The notes: a model not told the origin generated them from the letters alone. Counted from the stretch's first letter, positions 26,284-36,931 are shown. The stretch: 64,000 nt of DNA from Thermococcus camini (GCF_904067545.1 NZ_LR881183.1:438277-502276); one strand, 5' to 3'. Program-made: numbers and translations.

Positions 26284-27315
26284 ATGGGGAAGTACGATGA
26301 GCTGTTCGCAAGGGTTAAAGCCAAAGCTAAGGACGTTGATAAAACAATATTCGATCTCATCCCGGAAAAGGAGCCGAGGGCCCTCTATGAGGCGTCCAGA
26401 CACTATCCGCTCGCCGGTGGAAAGAGGGTTCGCCCCTTCGTGGTTCTCCGTGCCGCTGAAGCCGTCGGCGGCGACCCAAGAAAGGCCCTATATCCAGCAG
26501 CAGCCGTCGAGTTCATCCACAACTACTCCCTCGTCCACGACGACATAATGGACATGGATGAGCTGAGGCGCGGAAGACCGACCGTCCACAAGCTCTGGGG
26601 CGTCAACATGGCGATTCTGGCTGGAGACCTGCTCTTCAGCAAGGCCTTTGAGGCGATAGCCAGGGCCGATGTTAGTCCGGAGAAGAAGGCTAAAATCCTT
26701 GACGTTCTGGTCAGGACATCCAACATGCTCTGCGAGGGACAGGCCCTCGACATCGAGTTCGAGACCAGAAAGGAGGTTACCGTCGAGGAGTACCTCAAGA
26801 TGATCAGCGGAAAAACCGGTGCCCTTTTCCAGGGTTCGGCCGAGATAGGCGCGATAGTTGGGACCGATAACGGAGAGTACATCAAAGCCCTCGCCAAGTG
26901 GGGAATGAACGTCGGAATAGCCTTCCAGATATGGGACGACGTGCTGGATTTGATTGCCGATGAGGAGAAGCTTGGAAAACCCGTGGGGAGTGACATACGC
27001 AAGGGTAAGAAGACGCTGATAGTGGGGCACTTCTTCCAGAACGCGAGCGAGGAAGATAAGGCCGAGTTCCTTAAGGTCTTTGGCAAATACGCCGGCGATG
27101 CCAAGGGCGATGCGCTGATACACGACGAGCAGGTTAAGGGGGAAGTTGCTAAAGCCATCGAGCTTCTCAAAAAGTACGGCAGCATCGATTACGCCGCACA
27201 ATACGCCAAGAACCTGGTTGAGGAGGCCAACGAAGCTTTGAAAGTCCTCCCGGAGAGCGAGGCGAGGAAGGACCTTGAACTCCTTGCCGAGTTCCTCGTG
27301 GAGAGGGAGTTCTGA
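26284..27315 (+). CDS. idsA: Short-chain isoprenyl diphosphate synthase (GGPP/FPP synthase)
   Basis: The 343-residue trans-prenyltransferase has the first aspartate-rich motif DDIMD (in LVHDDIMDMDELRRGRPTVH, about residues 85-104) and the second DDVLD (in FQIWDDVLDLIAD). GGKRVRPFVVLRAAEA lies near the N-terminus. A tyrosine five residues before the first motif is a chain-length determinant position. Products would be FPP and/or GGPP for archaeal membrane lipids. ATG 26284 follows GGGGTGAT; the stop overlaps the next start by one base. Confidence 0.95.
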   Translation: MGKYDELFARVKAKAKDVDKTIFDLIPEKEPRALYEASRHYPLAGGKRVRPFVVLRAAEAVGGDPRKALYPAAAVEFIHNYSLVHDDIMDMDELRRGRPTVHKLWGVNMAILAGDLLFSKAFEAIARADVSPEKKAKILDVLVRTSNMLCEGQALDIEFETRKEVTVEEYLKMISGKTGALFQGSAEIGAIVGTDNGEYIKALAKWGMNVGIAFQIWDDVLDLIADEEKLGKPVGSDIRKGKKTLIVGHFFQNASEEDKAEFLKVFGKYAGDAKGDALIHDEQVKGEVAKAIELLKKYGSIDYAAQYAKNLVEEANEALKVLPESEARKDLELLAEFLVEREF

Positions 27316-27926
27316 TGGGGGAGCTGAGGCTCTCCGATTATTCCTCGGATATTTTTATCCTGTCCCTTATCCTGCTCGTTGTTTCAGGGCTGGCGGTGCC
27401 GTGGGCCCAAGTGTCCGTAAGCTCTCTTGGGGAGTTCCTTTACCTTCTCGTTCTGCCGTGGCTCGTACTGATTCCGCTCCACGAGGGCCTGCACGCGCTT
27501 GTTGCCAGGCTCTTCGGCGCGAGGGTTAGGTTCGGGGTGACCTCTTTCGGAAAGCTCATCGTCGCTCCATACGTTGCCATCGAAACGCCTCTCCGCGCGA
27601 GGAGATACGCCCTCGTCTCACTTGCCCCGCTCCTCCCCTCAGCTGTCTTCCTGTCCCTGGCCTGGTTCCTCCGTTCCAACTTCTGGGCTCTTGCCTATGT
27701 CTTCAACACGGCCGGCATGGCGGGTGATTTCCTCACGGCCCTTTGGCTCCTCAGGTTGCCTCCCGATTCGGAAGTCTTCGACGACGGGACGGCCCTCGTC
27801 TCCGATGCAGAGATTTCCACCTCCTATCCAGGATGGGTTTCACCTGCCCTGAAGGTCGCGATTCTTCTGCTCTTTCTCGTGATTCTCATCCTGGGCCGGG
27901 TGGAAGTCGTCGTCGAGAACGGCTGA
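27315..27926 (+). CDS. DUF3267-type membrane protein with HExxH motif
   Basis: The 203-residue protein has four to five hydrophobic segments and a zincin-like HEGLH at residues 56-60 inside a membrane helix (VLIPLHEGLHALVARLFGA). This places it with the DUF3267/putative intramembrane metallopeptidase-like proteins. The start overlaps the idsA stop (TGATG), so it is translated with the lipid synthase. A protease role is unproven. Confidence 0.75.
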   Translation: MGELRLSDYSSDIFILSLILLVVSGLAVPWAQVSVSSLGEFLYLLVLPWLVLIPLHEGLHALVARLFGARVRFGVTSFGKLIVAPYVAIETPLRARRYALVSLAPLLPSAVFLSLAWFLRSNFWALAYVFNTAGMAGDFLTALWLLRLPPDSEVFDDGTALVSDAEISTSYPGWVSPALKVAILLLFLVILILGRVEVVVENG

Positions 27927-27973
27927 GCAAACCTTATAACATCGCTCCCCGAAATGGTTCTCTGGTGGATTAA

Positions 27974-29488
27974 GTGGGACAGTCTAAGTGGGGAGTTCTC
28001 TACGTAATGAGTGCGGCGCTCTTCATAATGTTCATCGACACAACGATGATGAACGTTTCCATAAGCGCCCTTGTTAAGGATTTGGACACCACCGTGACTG
28101 GTGTCCAGGGCGCGATAGCCCTTTACGCCCTTGTAATGGCCGCGTTCATGATACCGGGTGCAAAACTTGCCGATATTTGGGGGACGAGGAAGGTCTTTTT
28201 CAGAGGGCTGGTTATATATACCGTTGGAACGCTGATGGCAGCTTTCGCCCCCAACCTGGCTTTTCTGTTCCTTGGATGGTCTATCCTTGAGGGCATAGGC
28301 GCTGCGATGATGATGCCCGCAACGGTTACCTACATAACAAAGGCTTACACTGGCCGGGACAGGGCCTTTGCCTTTGGTGTCTGGGGTGGCGTCGGCGGCG
28401 CTGCCGCTGCCTTCGGTCCGATAATCGGGGGGTTCTTTACGACTTACTTCACCTGGCGCCTCGGCTTCTTTATGGAGGCAATAATAGCGGCTGGAATCTT
28501 TGCCCGCTTGAGGATACTCTCGGACTACAGACCCAGGCGGAAAGTAAATCTCGACGTTGTTGGTGCCATCCTGGTTGGGGTGGGTCTGTTTCTCCTGACT
28601 CTCTCGGTGCTCATCATGGACCCTCTATCTAATCCGCCGGTTCTGCTCCTCATGGTTCTCGGCCTTGTAACCCTGTTTCTCTTTTGGCGTCACGAGAAGA
28701 ATCTGAGGGGTAAGGAGGATGTCTTAATCGACGTGGAAGTCTTCAGGTCAAGGGCCTTCACTGTGGCTAACCTCGTGAGCCTCTTTTTCCAGGTAAGCCT
28801 TGCCGGCCTGATGTTCACTGTTCCCGTCTTCGTTCAGCAGTACCTCGGGTACAACGCCATCCAAACTGGTTTTGTCGTGATTCCCCTTTCGGTGATGATG
28901 TTCCTCTCTTCATTGGCCGGTCAGAAGTTTGCAAAACACCTCACGCCCAAGAGGATAATCCAGCTTGGAATAGGACTGACGTTCTTTGGTCTTTACTTTA
29001 TTCTCGATGTTCTGGGGCCGGGGGTTACCGGAAAAGAGTTTGCCCCTGGCTTTGCCCTCTATGGAACGGGATACGGTCTGATATTCTCCCAGATAACCAA
29101 CCTGGCCATGATGGGGGTCAAGCCGGAACAGCAGGCCGACGCATCGGGAATATTCAACGCCCAGAAGCAGTTTGGATTATCTCTCGGCACTGCATTCATA
29201 GGGGCGGTTCTGGTTCTGGGGGTTATCCAGAGCATAACCCGGCAGATATATGAGTCTGGGCTCTTCGAGGGGAGCAGAGAGGAGATAAGAGAGGCAGTGA
29301 TTCAGTGGATACTAAAAATGCAGGCCGGAGAGCTCAGCGTGCCGCCGGAGTATCACGATTTGGTTATCAAAATCCTGAGGATTTCGTTCGTCGATGCGAT
29401 GAGGCTGGCGATGGCCGTTATGATGGGATTGTTAGTCATCAGCGTGGCCCTGTCCTTCTTCCTGCCCGCTGGCGAGGGAGGGGGCTAA
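27974..29488 (+). CDS. MFS transporter, DHA2 (14-TM drug:H+ antiporter) family
   Basis: The 504-residue protein has about 14 hydrophobic segments. The loop 2-3 motif ADIWGTRKVFFRGLVIYTVG (about residues 66-85), the motif C-like region GPIIGGFFTTYFTWRLGFFMEA, and an early ALYALVMAAFMIPGAKLAD are characteristic of the DHA2/EmrB group. It probably exports drugs or other small compounds with proton exchange; the substrate is unknown. GTG 27974 follows GGTGGAT. The stop codon shares the four bases CTAA with the convergent methyltransferase gene. Confidence 0.88.
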   Translation: MGQSKWGVLYVMSAALFIMFIDTTMMNVSISALVKDLDTTVTGVQGAIALYALVMAAFMIPGAKLADIWGTRKVFFRGLVIYTVGTLMAAFAPNLAFLFLGWSILEGIGAAMMMPATVTYITKAYTGRDRAFAFGVWGGVGGAAAAFGPIIGGFFTTYFTWRLGFFMEAIIAAGIFARLRILSDYRPRRKVNLDVVGAILVGVGLFLLTLSVLIMDPLSNPPVLLLMVLGLVTLFLFWRHEKNLRGKEDVLIDVEVFRSRAFTVANLVSLFFQVSLAGLMFTVPVFVQQYLGYNAIQTGFVVIPLSVMMFLSSLAGQKFAKHLTPKRIIQLGIGLTFFGLYFILDVLGPGVTGKEFAPGFALYGTGYGLIFSQITNLAMMGVKPEQQADASGIFNAQKQFGLSLGTAFIGAVLVLGVIQSITRQIYESGLFEGSREEIREAVIQWILKMQAGELSVPPEYHDLVIKILRISFVDAMRLAMAVMMGLLVISVALSFFLPAGEGGG

Positions 29489-30288
29489 CCTTCCACGATC
29501 AGCCAGCCAACCGGCGGATGCTCCGCGCCTCTCTTCCACTTTTCGTAGGCTTTGTCCCACCTCCTCAGGAGTTCAGCGCGCTTTTTCTCGTCCTTTATCT
29601 TTTCCACGTACTCGCGCGGGATGTAGGCGAGATAGTGCGGCAGGTCCGGTTCAAGGGTTCCACTCTCGATAACCTCTCCGCCGGCTTTTTCAATCAGCTC
29701 GGTTAGTTTCTCAAGCGTCGGGTAGTGCAGGTCGTCTTTCTCACCGAACAGCGCCTCAAAAATCTCCTCGCGCAGGTTGTACAGCTCAAGGTGCGCCCTC
29801 TGCCTCTCGTTGTTTGCTATGGGCAGACTCTCCGCGATGAAGACCTTCTCGGAAACCCGGAGCATCTCCGAGATGACCTTTACCATAGTTTCCTCGCTCT
29901 TCAGGCTCCGGATTCCGTGGACGAGAACGGCTAAATCAAAGGCCTTAAACGGGAACGGGAGCTCCCTTGCATCAACCTTGAGCGGGATTATCCGGTGCTT
30001 TAGGCCAGTCGCGGTTGTTATCTCATCGAAGAAGCGCCACCTTGAGACCTCCACCGCCACAACACGGCCGCTTTCTCCGACGAGGTAAGCCAATGGAACG
30101 GTAGTTAATGCATGTGCGCCACACCCAACCTCAAGGACGTTCATGCCCTTCTCAAGCGGTGCAAATTGAAGGACGCGGAAGCGTTCGAGCATTTCCATAT
30201 GCAACCAGTTTGGAGGTAGAGGAGGCTCGTTCCGGGAAGGAATTTTTGGGAGGACTTCTTTCTTAAACGTTTTTTCATTAAAACGCAT
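29485..30288 (-). CDS. SAM-dependent methyltransferase, class I
   Basis: The 267-residue protein has SAM motif I VLEVGCGAHALTTVPLAYL (about residues 50-68), the acidic VVAVEVSRWR strand end, VDARELPFPFKAFDLAVLVHG (motifs III-IV), and a UbiE/Methyltransf_11-like core. A C-terminal lysine-rich extension follows. The acceptor substrate is unknown. A GTG at 30297 is in frame, but a GGTG just upstream fits ATG 30288. Confidence 0.82.
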   Translation of the reverse strand: MRFNEKTFKKEVLPKIPSRNEPPLPPNWLHMEMLERFRVLQFAPLEKGMNVLEVGCGAHALTTVPLAYLVGESGRVVAVEVSRWRFFDEITTATGLKHRIIPLKVDARELPFPFKAFDLAVLVHGIRSLKSEETMVKVISEMLRVSEKVFIAESLPIANNERQRAHLELYNLREEIFEALFGEKDDLHYPTLEKLTELIEKAGGEVIESGTLEPDLPHYLAYIPREYVEKIKDEKKRAELLRRWDKAYEKWKRGAEHPPVGWLIVEG

Positions 30289-30441
30289 GGAAGACACCAG
30301 AAAAAGCTAAAGGCGTTCTCTTTAAGGCTTTTTTGGAGAAAAGGTTTTATAAGCTGGGGGAGAATTAATGGCAGGGTTAAAATTCTTCTTAGTGTGGTCT
30401 CTGACGCTGGTGAGTCATCATCTTAGTTACATATTGCACGA

Positions 30442-30600
30442 TTGCATCGTCATGCAACTCTTTTACTCAGCTTTCTTTTGGACAGTTCTAAGGGGAAAAC
30501 ATGTATTAGAATAAATTCGTACTTAGAAAAGACAAGAAAAGGAAATTACTAATAATACAAGGAAAAACTTATAACGGATAAACAATCCAAATAGTAATAC
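30442..30600 (+). promoter_or_regulatory. Shared upstream control module, copy 1
   Basis: The module comprises, in order: the inverted repeat TTGCAT-N4-ATGCAA (30442-30457); the block CTCTTTTACTCAGCTTTCTT starting at 30458; the block AAAACATGTATTAGAATAAA starting at 30496; and BRE/TATA GGAAAAACTTATAA (30561-30574). Copies 2 and 3 lie at 36932 and 40294. The rest of the 300-base gap (30300-30441) between the divergent methyltransferase and this module holds no gene I can see. Confidence 0.8.
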
Positions 30601-30624
30601 AAAAACCATGAGGAGGTGAACCAT

Positions 30625-31830
30625 GTGAAGGGGAAGCAGTTGTTCTCAGTCCTTCTGGGACTGCTGATGGTTGGAATGGTTCTTGTAAGTGCGTCAGACA
30701 CTGTGAAGCCTACCAAAATTTCCTCAATACCCTCTGATGGAATCTCGATATCACCTCTTCCCGGCCATGAGAAAGGTATCATCATGAAAACGTTCACGGG
30801 CAAGCTAAGCCTACATCTGGCCGAGCAGTTCCTACAGAAGTATTGGGATATGCTGACACTCAGAATAAAGTTCGAGGAATTCGGTGACGCCACCTTCGTT
30901 GGAATCGCTCTGAGGCCCCTTCCTTCGGGCGCGTATGTACCGCTGTATTACTTCGGGTATGATAGTGATGACTTAGATGTTAAGACCCTTACAAAGGACT
31001 TCTATTCTGAGGTTAGTAAGTTTGAAAACACGCCCCTTGAAGTGAAAGGCGCCCTTTCAGACGAGCCCCCCCGGGCTTGGAAATACTTGGGGGCGATACT
31101 CTCGTTGAGGACCTCCCGGGAGATAAAGGTCGCCCCTGCCCCCTGGATCGTCCGAAAGGCAACGGTTTACAACGGCGTTGGAGCCGAGTTTTGGGGCACT
31201 TACGGGGAGTGGGGTCAGTACGTCTACTACGTAGCCATAACCCATTCGGCAGAGGTTCCGTCTGATAGGGATCTTCCGTCGGACTTCAAGATTGCAGTCA
31301 AGGAGGTTAAAGACAGGGTTACGGTGTTGAATTCCGACGATGCGTTTATCGGGTACGGTAGCTTCAGACCCGATGATAGTGGTTCAACATCTCAATCCGT
31401 GGTGACCTGGGGGCTGAATCTTGATTTCGGTATTGATGCAACCGGGAGGCCACTTCCCACGGCTCAGGCGGGGTTTAGTGAAAGCCACACGACGGGACTG
31501 GGTTTCAAATGGTACACCCGCATCATTGACCCGAATTATGACGTTCAGTTCGAGTTCTACGACCTCAAGAAGAAGGGGCTGTTAACGAGCTCCCCTGCGT
31601 GGGGTCAGATTTTTGTTTCCCGTCCGGTCGTTTTGGTGCACGTCAAACAGGGAACACCGTTTTACGAGGGCAAAATACGGGTGAGGGCGGACGCTACGTT
31701 TGTTTATGAGGTGCCCGTCGATTCGCCGTTTAGCGGAACTTACGTGGTGAAAAAAGACGTGAACGCTCCGCCCGTGGAGTTCACCGTGGAGATGTTCCCC
31801 TGGGAAGGAATGATTCAACTTCGAGATTAG
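30625..31830 (+). CDS. Secreted protein of unknown function, 401 aa
   Basis: The family is not recognised. GTG 30625 sits five bases after GGAGGTGA (30612-30619). It gives a lysine start followed by a hydrophobic signal sequence (LFSVLLGLLMVGMVLVSAS) with likely cleavage after ASA-type residues. The mature part is soluble, beta-rich, free of obvious cysteines, and contains aromatic patches (YGEWGQYVYYVAITH) and a long polar region. No catalytic motif is seen. It is the first of three secreted-protein genes with the shared upstream module. Confidence 0.7.
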   Translation: MKGKQLFSVLLGLLMVGMVLVSASDTVKPTKISSIPSDGISISPLPGHEKGIIMKTFTGKLSLHLAEQFLQKYWDMLTLRIKFEEFGDATFVGIALRPLPSGAYVPLYYFGYDSDDLDVKTLTKDFYSEVSKFENTPLEVKGALSDEPPRAWKYLGAILSLRTSREIKVAPAPWIVRKATVYNGVGAEFWGTYGEWGQYVYYVAITHSAEVPSDRDLPSDFKIAVKEVKDRVTVLNSDDAFIGYGSFRPDDSGSTSQSVVTWGLNLDFGIDATGRPLPTAQAGFSESHTTGLGFKWYTRIIDPNYDVQFEFYDLKKKGLLTSSPAWGQIFVSRPVVLVHVKQGTPFYEGKIRVRADATFVYEVPVDSPFSGTYVVKKDVNAPPVEFTVEMFPWEGMIQLRD

Positions 31831-31913
31831 AACACGGGAGGCCTCCTTTTCTTTACTTTTTGACGACCGTCACTTATTCGAGTTGAAAATAGATGGGAAA
31901 GAAATAACGGCCT

Positions 31914-34814
31914 CTACTCAACAAACACCGCCGGCTTCAGCGGCATCGCGGCCTTCTTCTTTCCTCCTTTGTCTTCCTCCGGGTTGATGATTATCTCGAT
32001 GCCAAGTTCTTTCTCGATGAAGTCCTTGGCTTCCCTTAGTGCCTTCTCCTCGTCGATGCGCTTTACGTCAAAGGCCCTCTCCTTGATGAGCCTTTGTATC
32101 AGCTTGCTTATCTCCTTGCCATGCTTTCTCATCTCTTGGTCTTTCATCAGCTCTGCCATAGCCGATTTGAAGTCCTTCTTCTCCGCGACGACTTCCACAA
32201 CGCGCCACTTCCACTCCGGGGCGGTGTAGACGTAGGCCCTCTTGGCGTCCTCTATCTTTGCCACGCGGATTATCTCCTTGATGTCCTCGATTAAGCTTTT
32301 TACGAACTCCTCCTCGGCCTCGATTGTCTCGTTCCACCACTCTGGAACGGGCTCCGGCCAGGGAGCGAGGCTAACAAAGCCCTCTCCGCCCAGCTTCTCC
32401 CAGAGCTCCTCGCTGATGTGCGGGGTGAACGGCGCCATCAGCCTGACCCATACATCCGCCAGCGTTCTCAGGACGAAGCGCTTTGCCTCGTCGTCCCTGC
32501 CCTCGGTCCTCCTCATGTACCAGCGCAGGTCGTTGAGGACTGAGTAGAAAGCCCACTGCACGGCCGTTCTCGTCCTGAACTCCTCCAGGGCCTTGGTGGC
32601 TCCTTCGATGGCCCTGTTCAGGCGGTGCAGCATCCACCTGTCGATGTCCTTGAGCGTGGTCTCTTTAGCCTCATAGGTGGCGAACTCACTTATCAGCTCG
32701 TAGAACCTCTCGACCTGCCTGCGGAGCTTTCCGACCTCCTTTCTGCGCCAGTCGAAGTCGCTGTCATGCTCGGCCAAACCCATTATGTAGAGCCTCACCA
32801 CATCGGCACCGTTCTCCTCGATGGCATCTATGAAGTTCAGCACGTTGCCCTTGCTCTTGCTCATCTTGGTGCCCTCGAGCGTTCCGAAGCCGTTGACGGC
32901 TATGCCCCTCGGCCAGTGCTCCTTTCTGAATATAGCCGTGTGGTTGAAGATGAAGAACGTCAGGTGATTTGGGATGAGGTCTTTGGCGGAGCAGCGCCAG
33001 TCGAGCGGGTACCAGTACTCGAACTCCTCCTTCATCTCGTGGATAACCTCGGCCGGGATTCCGGTCTTCTCGTCAAGTTCTCTCTCCTTCTCTTCGCTGA
33101 ACTCCTCCAGGAACAGGTAGTCGAAGAACTCCCTGCTTAACTTCTCGGGGTTGAGCCTGCCTTCCTCCCTCAGCCTGTTCATGTGCCTGCTTATGGTGTA
33201 GTAGGCCATGTAAATGGTCGAGTCGCTCAGGCTCTCGATGACCCAGTCGGGGTCCCACGGGAGCGGCGTTCCAAGGCCAACTTTCCTCGCGCAGGCCTTC
33301 TTGTCGAGCCAGTCAACTATAGCCTCGAACTGGGCCCTTCTGCTCTCCGGGTAGATGGTCATGTTCGCGAGGGCCTCACGGGCCTTTTCCTTCCACTCGG
33401 GGTTTCCGTAGTCTATGAACCACTGGTCGTGGATTATCTTGATGACCGCCTGGTTGCCGAAGCGCGAGATGACCGGCTTTTCCGCGAACTCGTACATTAT
33501 CTCGGCGATGCCCTTCTCCTGGAGCTCTTTGGCTATGAGGTCTTTGGCCTCCTGGACGGACTTGCCGGCGTAGGGCTCTATCTTGAAGACTCCCTTGTGA
33601 TATTCGGCCTTGTAGATGTTCTTGGTGGCCTCTTCGAGCTTCTCAACGTCCTTCTGACTCTTTACGCCGAGCCTCTCTGCCTCTTCCACAGCTGGAAAGT
33701 CGCCGTAGCCCTCAAGCTTTATCAGAGAGATGTAGCTTATCTCCTCGACCACGCGCGGGTCGACCTCGTACTTCAGCAGGATTTCGGTCTCCTTCTTGAG
33801 GTCTTCAATTGCTACATGATCGAAGGGAGCATGAGCGGGAACGCTCATGACAACGCCGGTAGCGTTGTCCGGATCAACGAACTCCGCCGGCAGGATTATG
33901 ACCTCGTCGCCGGTGACGGGGTTCCTTACGTATTTGCCTATCAACCTCTCACCCTTGAACTCCTCGATGACCTCGATCTCCCTGTCCTGGAAGGAAAGCT
34001 TATATGCTGCTTCCTTGCTGATTATCCAGGTCTCCACCTTCTCGCCGCGCTTAACTCTGGCCTTCACGTAGGTTGCCTCTGGATTCAGCCACATGTTGGT
34101 TACTCCGTAGACCGTCTCCGGCCTCAGCGTCGCGGCCGGCATGTAGACTTCCTCACCGTTCTCCTCCAGGATGAACTTGATGATGACGTAGTCCAGTATC
34201 TGGACGTCTTCGCCCTCCATTATGTCGTGGTCTCCGAGGGGAGTTCCGACGACCGGATCCCATCTCACGCGGTGAGCGCCCTTGACGACCAGTCCCTTAT
34301 CCTTGAGCGTCCAGAACTGCCACTCTATGAACTTGCTGAACGGGGGAAAGAGGCTCGTCGTGTGGAACTCGCGCGTCCAGTCAACGGAGAAGCCAGCCCG
34401 GATAAAGGTCTCCTTCGCGGCCCTCATGAAGTAGTTGACTATCTCCCTGGGGTCCTCAAACTTCCAGAGTATATCCTCAGGCACCTTGTAAACGTCGCGG
34501 TAGATGTGTATCGTCTTCGGGTCGCGGTGCTTTATCCTCTCGGCGATTCCGACTATCGGCGCTCCTGTGATGTGCCACGCCATGGGGAACAGCACGTTGT
34601 AGCCCTGCATGCGCTTGAATCGCGCTATGACGTCGGGAATCGTGTAGGTCCTCGCGTGGCCGACGTGGAGGTGCCCCGAGAGATAGGGGAAGGCGACAGT
34701 GATGTAGAACTTTTTCTCCTTGGGTTTTTCATTCGCTTTCGGCTCGAAGGCCTTCTCTTCCAGCCAGCGCTTCTGCCATTTCTCCTCAATGGCCTTGAAG
34801 TTAAGCTCAGCCAT
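31914..34814 (-). CDS. leuS: Leucyl-tRNA synthetase
   Basis: The 966-residue archaeal/eukaryotic-type LeuRS has HLHVGHAR (residues 48-55, the HIGH motif) and the KMSKSKGN signature. The large CP1 editing domain lies between them ([14 protein letters not shown] and [16 protein letters not shown] blocks), followed by anticodon-binding helices and a C-terminal extension. The open frame runs to 35063. AGGAGGT precedes two ATGs, and the second (34814, MAELNF) has the correct spacing. The leader is about 125 bases long (see 34815-34970). Confidence 0.97.
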   Translation of the reverse strand: MAELNFKAIEEKWQKRWLEEKAFEPKANEKPKEKKFYITVAFPYLSGHLHVGHARTYTIPDVIARFKRMQGYNVLFPMAWHITGAPIVGIAERIKHRDPKTIHIYRDVYKVPEDILWKFEDPREIVNYFMRAAKETFIRAGFSVDWTREFHTTSLFPPFSKFIEWQFWTLKDKGLVVKGAHRVRWDPVVGTPLGDHDIMEGEDVQILDYVIIKFILEENGEEVYMPAATLRPETVYGVTNMWLNPEATYVKARVKRGEKVETWIISKEAAYKLSFQDREIEVIEEFKGERLIGKYVRNPVTGDEVIILPAEFVDPDNATGVVMSVPAHAPFDHVAIEDLKKETEILLKYEVDPRVVEEISYISLIKLEGYGDFPAVEEAERLGVKSQKDVEKLEEATKNIYKAEYHKGVFKIEPYAGKSVQEAKDLIAKELQEKGIAEIMYEFAEKPVISRFGNQAVIKIIHDQWFIDYGNPEWKEKAREALANMTIYPESRRAQFEAIVDWLDKKACARKVGLGTPLPWDPDWVIESLSDSTIYMAYYTISRHMNRLREEGRLNPEKLSREFFDYLFLEEFSEEKERELDEKTGIPAEVIHEMKEEFEYWYPLDWRCSAKDLIPNHLTFFIFNHTAIFRKEHWPRGIAVNGFGTLEGTKMSKSKGNVLNFIDAIEENGADVVRLYIMGLAEHDSDFDWRRKEVGKLRRQVERFYELISEFATYEAKETTLKDIDRWMLHRLNRAIEGATKALEEFRTRTAVQWAFYSVLNDLRWYMRRTEGRDDEAKRFVLRTLADVWVRLMAPFTPHISEELWEKLGGEGFVSLAPWPEPVPEWWNETIEAEEEFVKSLIEDIKEIIRVAKIEDAKRAYVYTAPEWKWRVVEVVAEKKDFKSAMAELMKDQEMRKHGKEISKLIQRLIKERAFDVKRIDEEKALREAKDFIEKELGIEIIINPEEDKGGKKKAAMPLKPAVFVE

Positions 34815-34970
34815 GGTCATACCTCCTAAGAATTTTTTCAAAAAAGCGTGAGCGATACTCCAGAATAGGGGGGTTATCTGGGAAATCAGGCACGGTTGCG
34901 ATTCCAGCGATGGAGAAGACACTCCCCCCTCATTGGCATCGGAGCGAGTAGGATTCCTGATATTTAAATC
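34815..34970 (-). promoter_or_regulatory. leuS promoter and long 5' leader
   Basis: A minus-strand TATA-like element (plus strand TATTTAAAT, 34961-34969) predicts transcription starting near 34940, leaving a leader of about 125 bases before ATG 34814. Within it, plus-strand AGGGGGG (34867-34873) and CCCCCCT (34924-34930) are complementary and could close a stem around about 50 bases. No T-box or known riboswitch pattern is visible. Confidence 0.45.
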
Positions 34971-35067
34971 TTTTGGAATCCACCCTGGACGATGATTTGC
35001 CAACCGCAGCATGGGGGCATCCATGGAAAGGAAAAATAAATGTGTTCGGGGCTCACGTGGCATGTCT

Positions 35068-36138
35068 TCAGAGCCGGATGAGCTCCCTCTCTGCCCTCGT
35101 CAGCCTCTTTCCCCTTCCATCGTGAACGACGACGTCGTCCTCTATGCGAACACCACCCAGGCCCGGAACGTAGATTCCGGGTTCTATGGTGAAGGTCATG
35201 CCGTTCTCCAGGACCACGTTTCCGTCCGGACCAATGTAGGGCTCTTCGTGGACGTCCAGCCCGAGTCCGTGTCCGGTTCTGTGAGTGAAGTACTCGCCGT
35301 AGCCTGCTTTTGCTATCGTCTCCCTCGCGGCCCCGTCCACTTCCCTCGCGAGAGTACCTTCACGGACGGCCCGGTATGCCCTCTCCTGTGCCTCTTTGAC
35401 GACCTCGTAGATTTCCACCAGCCTCTCGTCAGGTCGTCCAAGGGCGATGGTTCTCGTGATGTCCGAGCAGTAGCCCTTCCACTTCGCCCCGTAGTCGAGT
35501 ATCACCAGGTCGCCCTTCCTGAGCCTCCTGTCCCCAGGCGCGTGATGGGGGTTGGCGGCGTTCTCACCGCTGGCCACTATTGGCTCGAAGGAAATCCCAT
35601 CACTGAGCTCCCTTATTGCCAGCTCTATCTTCAAAGCCAGCTCCCTCTCGCGCATGCCAAGTAAATCCCAGCTCAGAATCTCATCGAAGACCCTGTCCGC
35701 TGCCTTGGCGGCGTGTCCCATCATCTCTATCTCGTGCTTGTCCTTTCTCATGCGGAGCTCCCTCATGAGCGAGCTTAGGGGGTGGAATTCGAAGCTGCCG
35801 AGGCGGATGACTTTCATGAGCCAGTCGGCGCGCATCGTGTCCTCTATGAGGAGCCTCCCGCCCGACAGGTGGAACTCCGCCAGGATCCAGGCGAGCTTGT
35901 CGTAGGGGTTCTCCCCGTCGCGCCAGAATGTCACCGGGAAGTTTCTGACAACGTTTTCATAGAGGCTCGGGGCCAGGAGCCGGTAGTCACCGTCGGCGCT
36001 CACAACCAGAACGGTGAGCCTCTCACCAGCCTCGTGGATGTGGAGGCCCGTGAGATAGTAGAGATTGGTCCCGGGACTGATCAGGGCACCGTCGAAGTTC
36101 CTTTCCTTCATGAGGGAAACCAGGTTGCTGAGCCGCAT
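35068..36138 (-). CDS. pepQ: Xaa-Pro dipeptidase (prolidase), M24B
   Basis: The 356-residue pita-bread metalloprotease has all five metal ligands in recognisable context: Asp in VILDYGAKW, Asp in YCSDITRTI, His in [13 protein letters not shown], Glu in TIEPGIY and Glu in RIEDDVVV. The N-terminal domain (about residues 1-120) is the creatinase-type dimerisation domain. It cleaves X-Pro dipeptides in peptide catabolism. ATG 36138 follows GGTGATG; the frame extends to 36156. Confidence 0.95.
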   Translation of the reverse strand: MRLSNLVSLMKERNFDGALISPGTNLYYLTGLHIHEAGERLTVLVVSADGDYRLLAPSLYENVVRNFPVTFWRDGENPYDKLAWILAEFHLSGGRLLIEDTMRADWLMKVIRLGSFEFHPLSSLMRELRMRKDKHEIEMMGHAAKAADRVFDEILSWDLLGMRERELALKIELAIRELSDGISFEPIVASGENAANPHHAPGDRRLRKGDLVILDYGAKWKGYCSDITRTIALGRPDERLVEIYEVVKEAQERAYRAVREGTLAREVDGAARETIAKAGYGEYFTHRTGHGLGLDVHEEPYIGPDGNVVLENGMTFTIEPGIYVPGLGGVRIEDDVVVHDGRGKRLTRAERELIRL

Positions 36139-36265
36139 TTCATCACCGCTACCCATTATTCCGCAACCCTTAAAAACTCAACCTCGAACCTCGAGCGACT
36201 AGGCGGGGCAAACCCGCGGGATGTTCCCGTAAGGGAGAACCACAAACAGAGAAGAGGTGAACGAG

Positions 36266-36850
36266 ATGAGCATGTACAAGTACATTAGGGAAGCCTGGAA
36301 GAGCCCGAAGAAGAGCTACGTTGGGGACCTTCTCAAGGTCAGAATGATCAAATGGAGGAGGGAGCCGGTCGTCGTCCGCGCCGAGAGGCCGACCAGGCTC
36401 GACCGCGCCAGGAGCCTCGGCTACCAGGCCAAGCAGGGCTACGTTATCGTCCGCGTCCGCGTCAGGAAGGGCGGAAGGAAGAGGCCCAGGTGGAAGGGCG
36501 GAAGGAAGCCGAGCAAGATGGGTCAGGTCAAGTACAGCCCGAAGAAGAGCCTCCAGTGGATAGCCGAGGAGAAGGCAGCCAGAAAGTTCCCGAACCTCGA
36601 GGTTCTCAACTCCTACTGGGTCGGCGAGGACGGAATGTACAGGTGGTTTGAGGTCATAATGGTGGACCCGCACCACCCGGTCATCAAGGCTGACCCCAAG
36701 ATCAACTGGATAACCGGCAAGGCCCACAAGGGTAGGGTCTTCCGCGGACTCACTTCAGCAGGCAGGAAGAGCAGGGGACTTAGGAACAAGGGCAAGGGCG
36801 CCGAGAAGGTCAGGCCCAGCATAAGGGCCAACAAGGGCAAGGGCAAGTGA
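36266..36850 (+). CDS. rpl15e: Large ribosomal subunit protein L15e (eL15)
   Basis: The 194-residue basic protein has the L15e blocks [76 protein letters not shown], and a glycine/lysine-rich end [12 protein letters not shown] 36266 follows GAGGTGA with five bases of spacing; the GTG at 36257 overlaps that site. It is monocistronic here, divergent from pepQ. Confidence 0.97.
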   Translation: MSMYKYIREAWKSPKKSYVGDLLKVRMIKWRREPVVVRAERPTRLDRARSLGYQAKQGYVIVRVRVRKGGRKRPRWKGGRKPSKMGQVKYSPKKSLQWIAEEKAARKFPNLEVLNSYWVGEDGMYRWFEVIMVDPHHPVIKADPKINWITGKAHKGRVFRGLTSAGRKSRGLRNKGKGAEKVRPSIRANKGKGK

Positions 36851-36931
36851 TTCCTCTTCTAATCTTTTGATCGTTTACTGTTTAGAGCTTAGAGTCCAGT
36901 TGGGGCTTCGTCTGGTTCTTATTTTAACCTG

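Noticed and set aside
33183-34829. 548-codon ORF on the plus strand opposite leuS
   Set aside because: It is the antisense shadow of LeuRS codons in a G+C-rich gene, lacks a ribosome site, and shows no family motif, while the minus strand encodes a complete synthetase.
34815-35063. N-terminal extension of LeuRS to 35063
   Set aside because: The extension covers the promoter and leader, and the AGGAGGT site sets the start at 34814; homologues start with the [13 protein letters not shown]-type segment.
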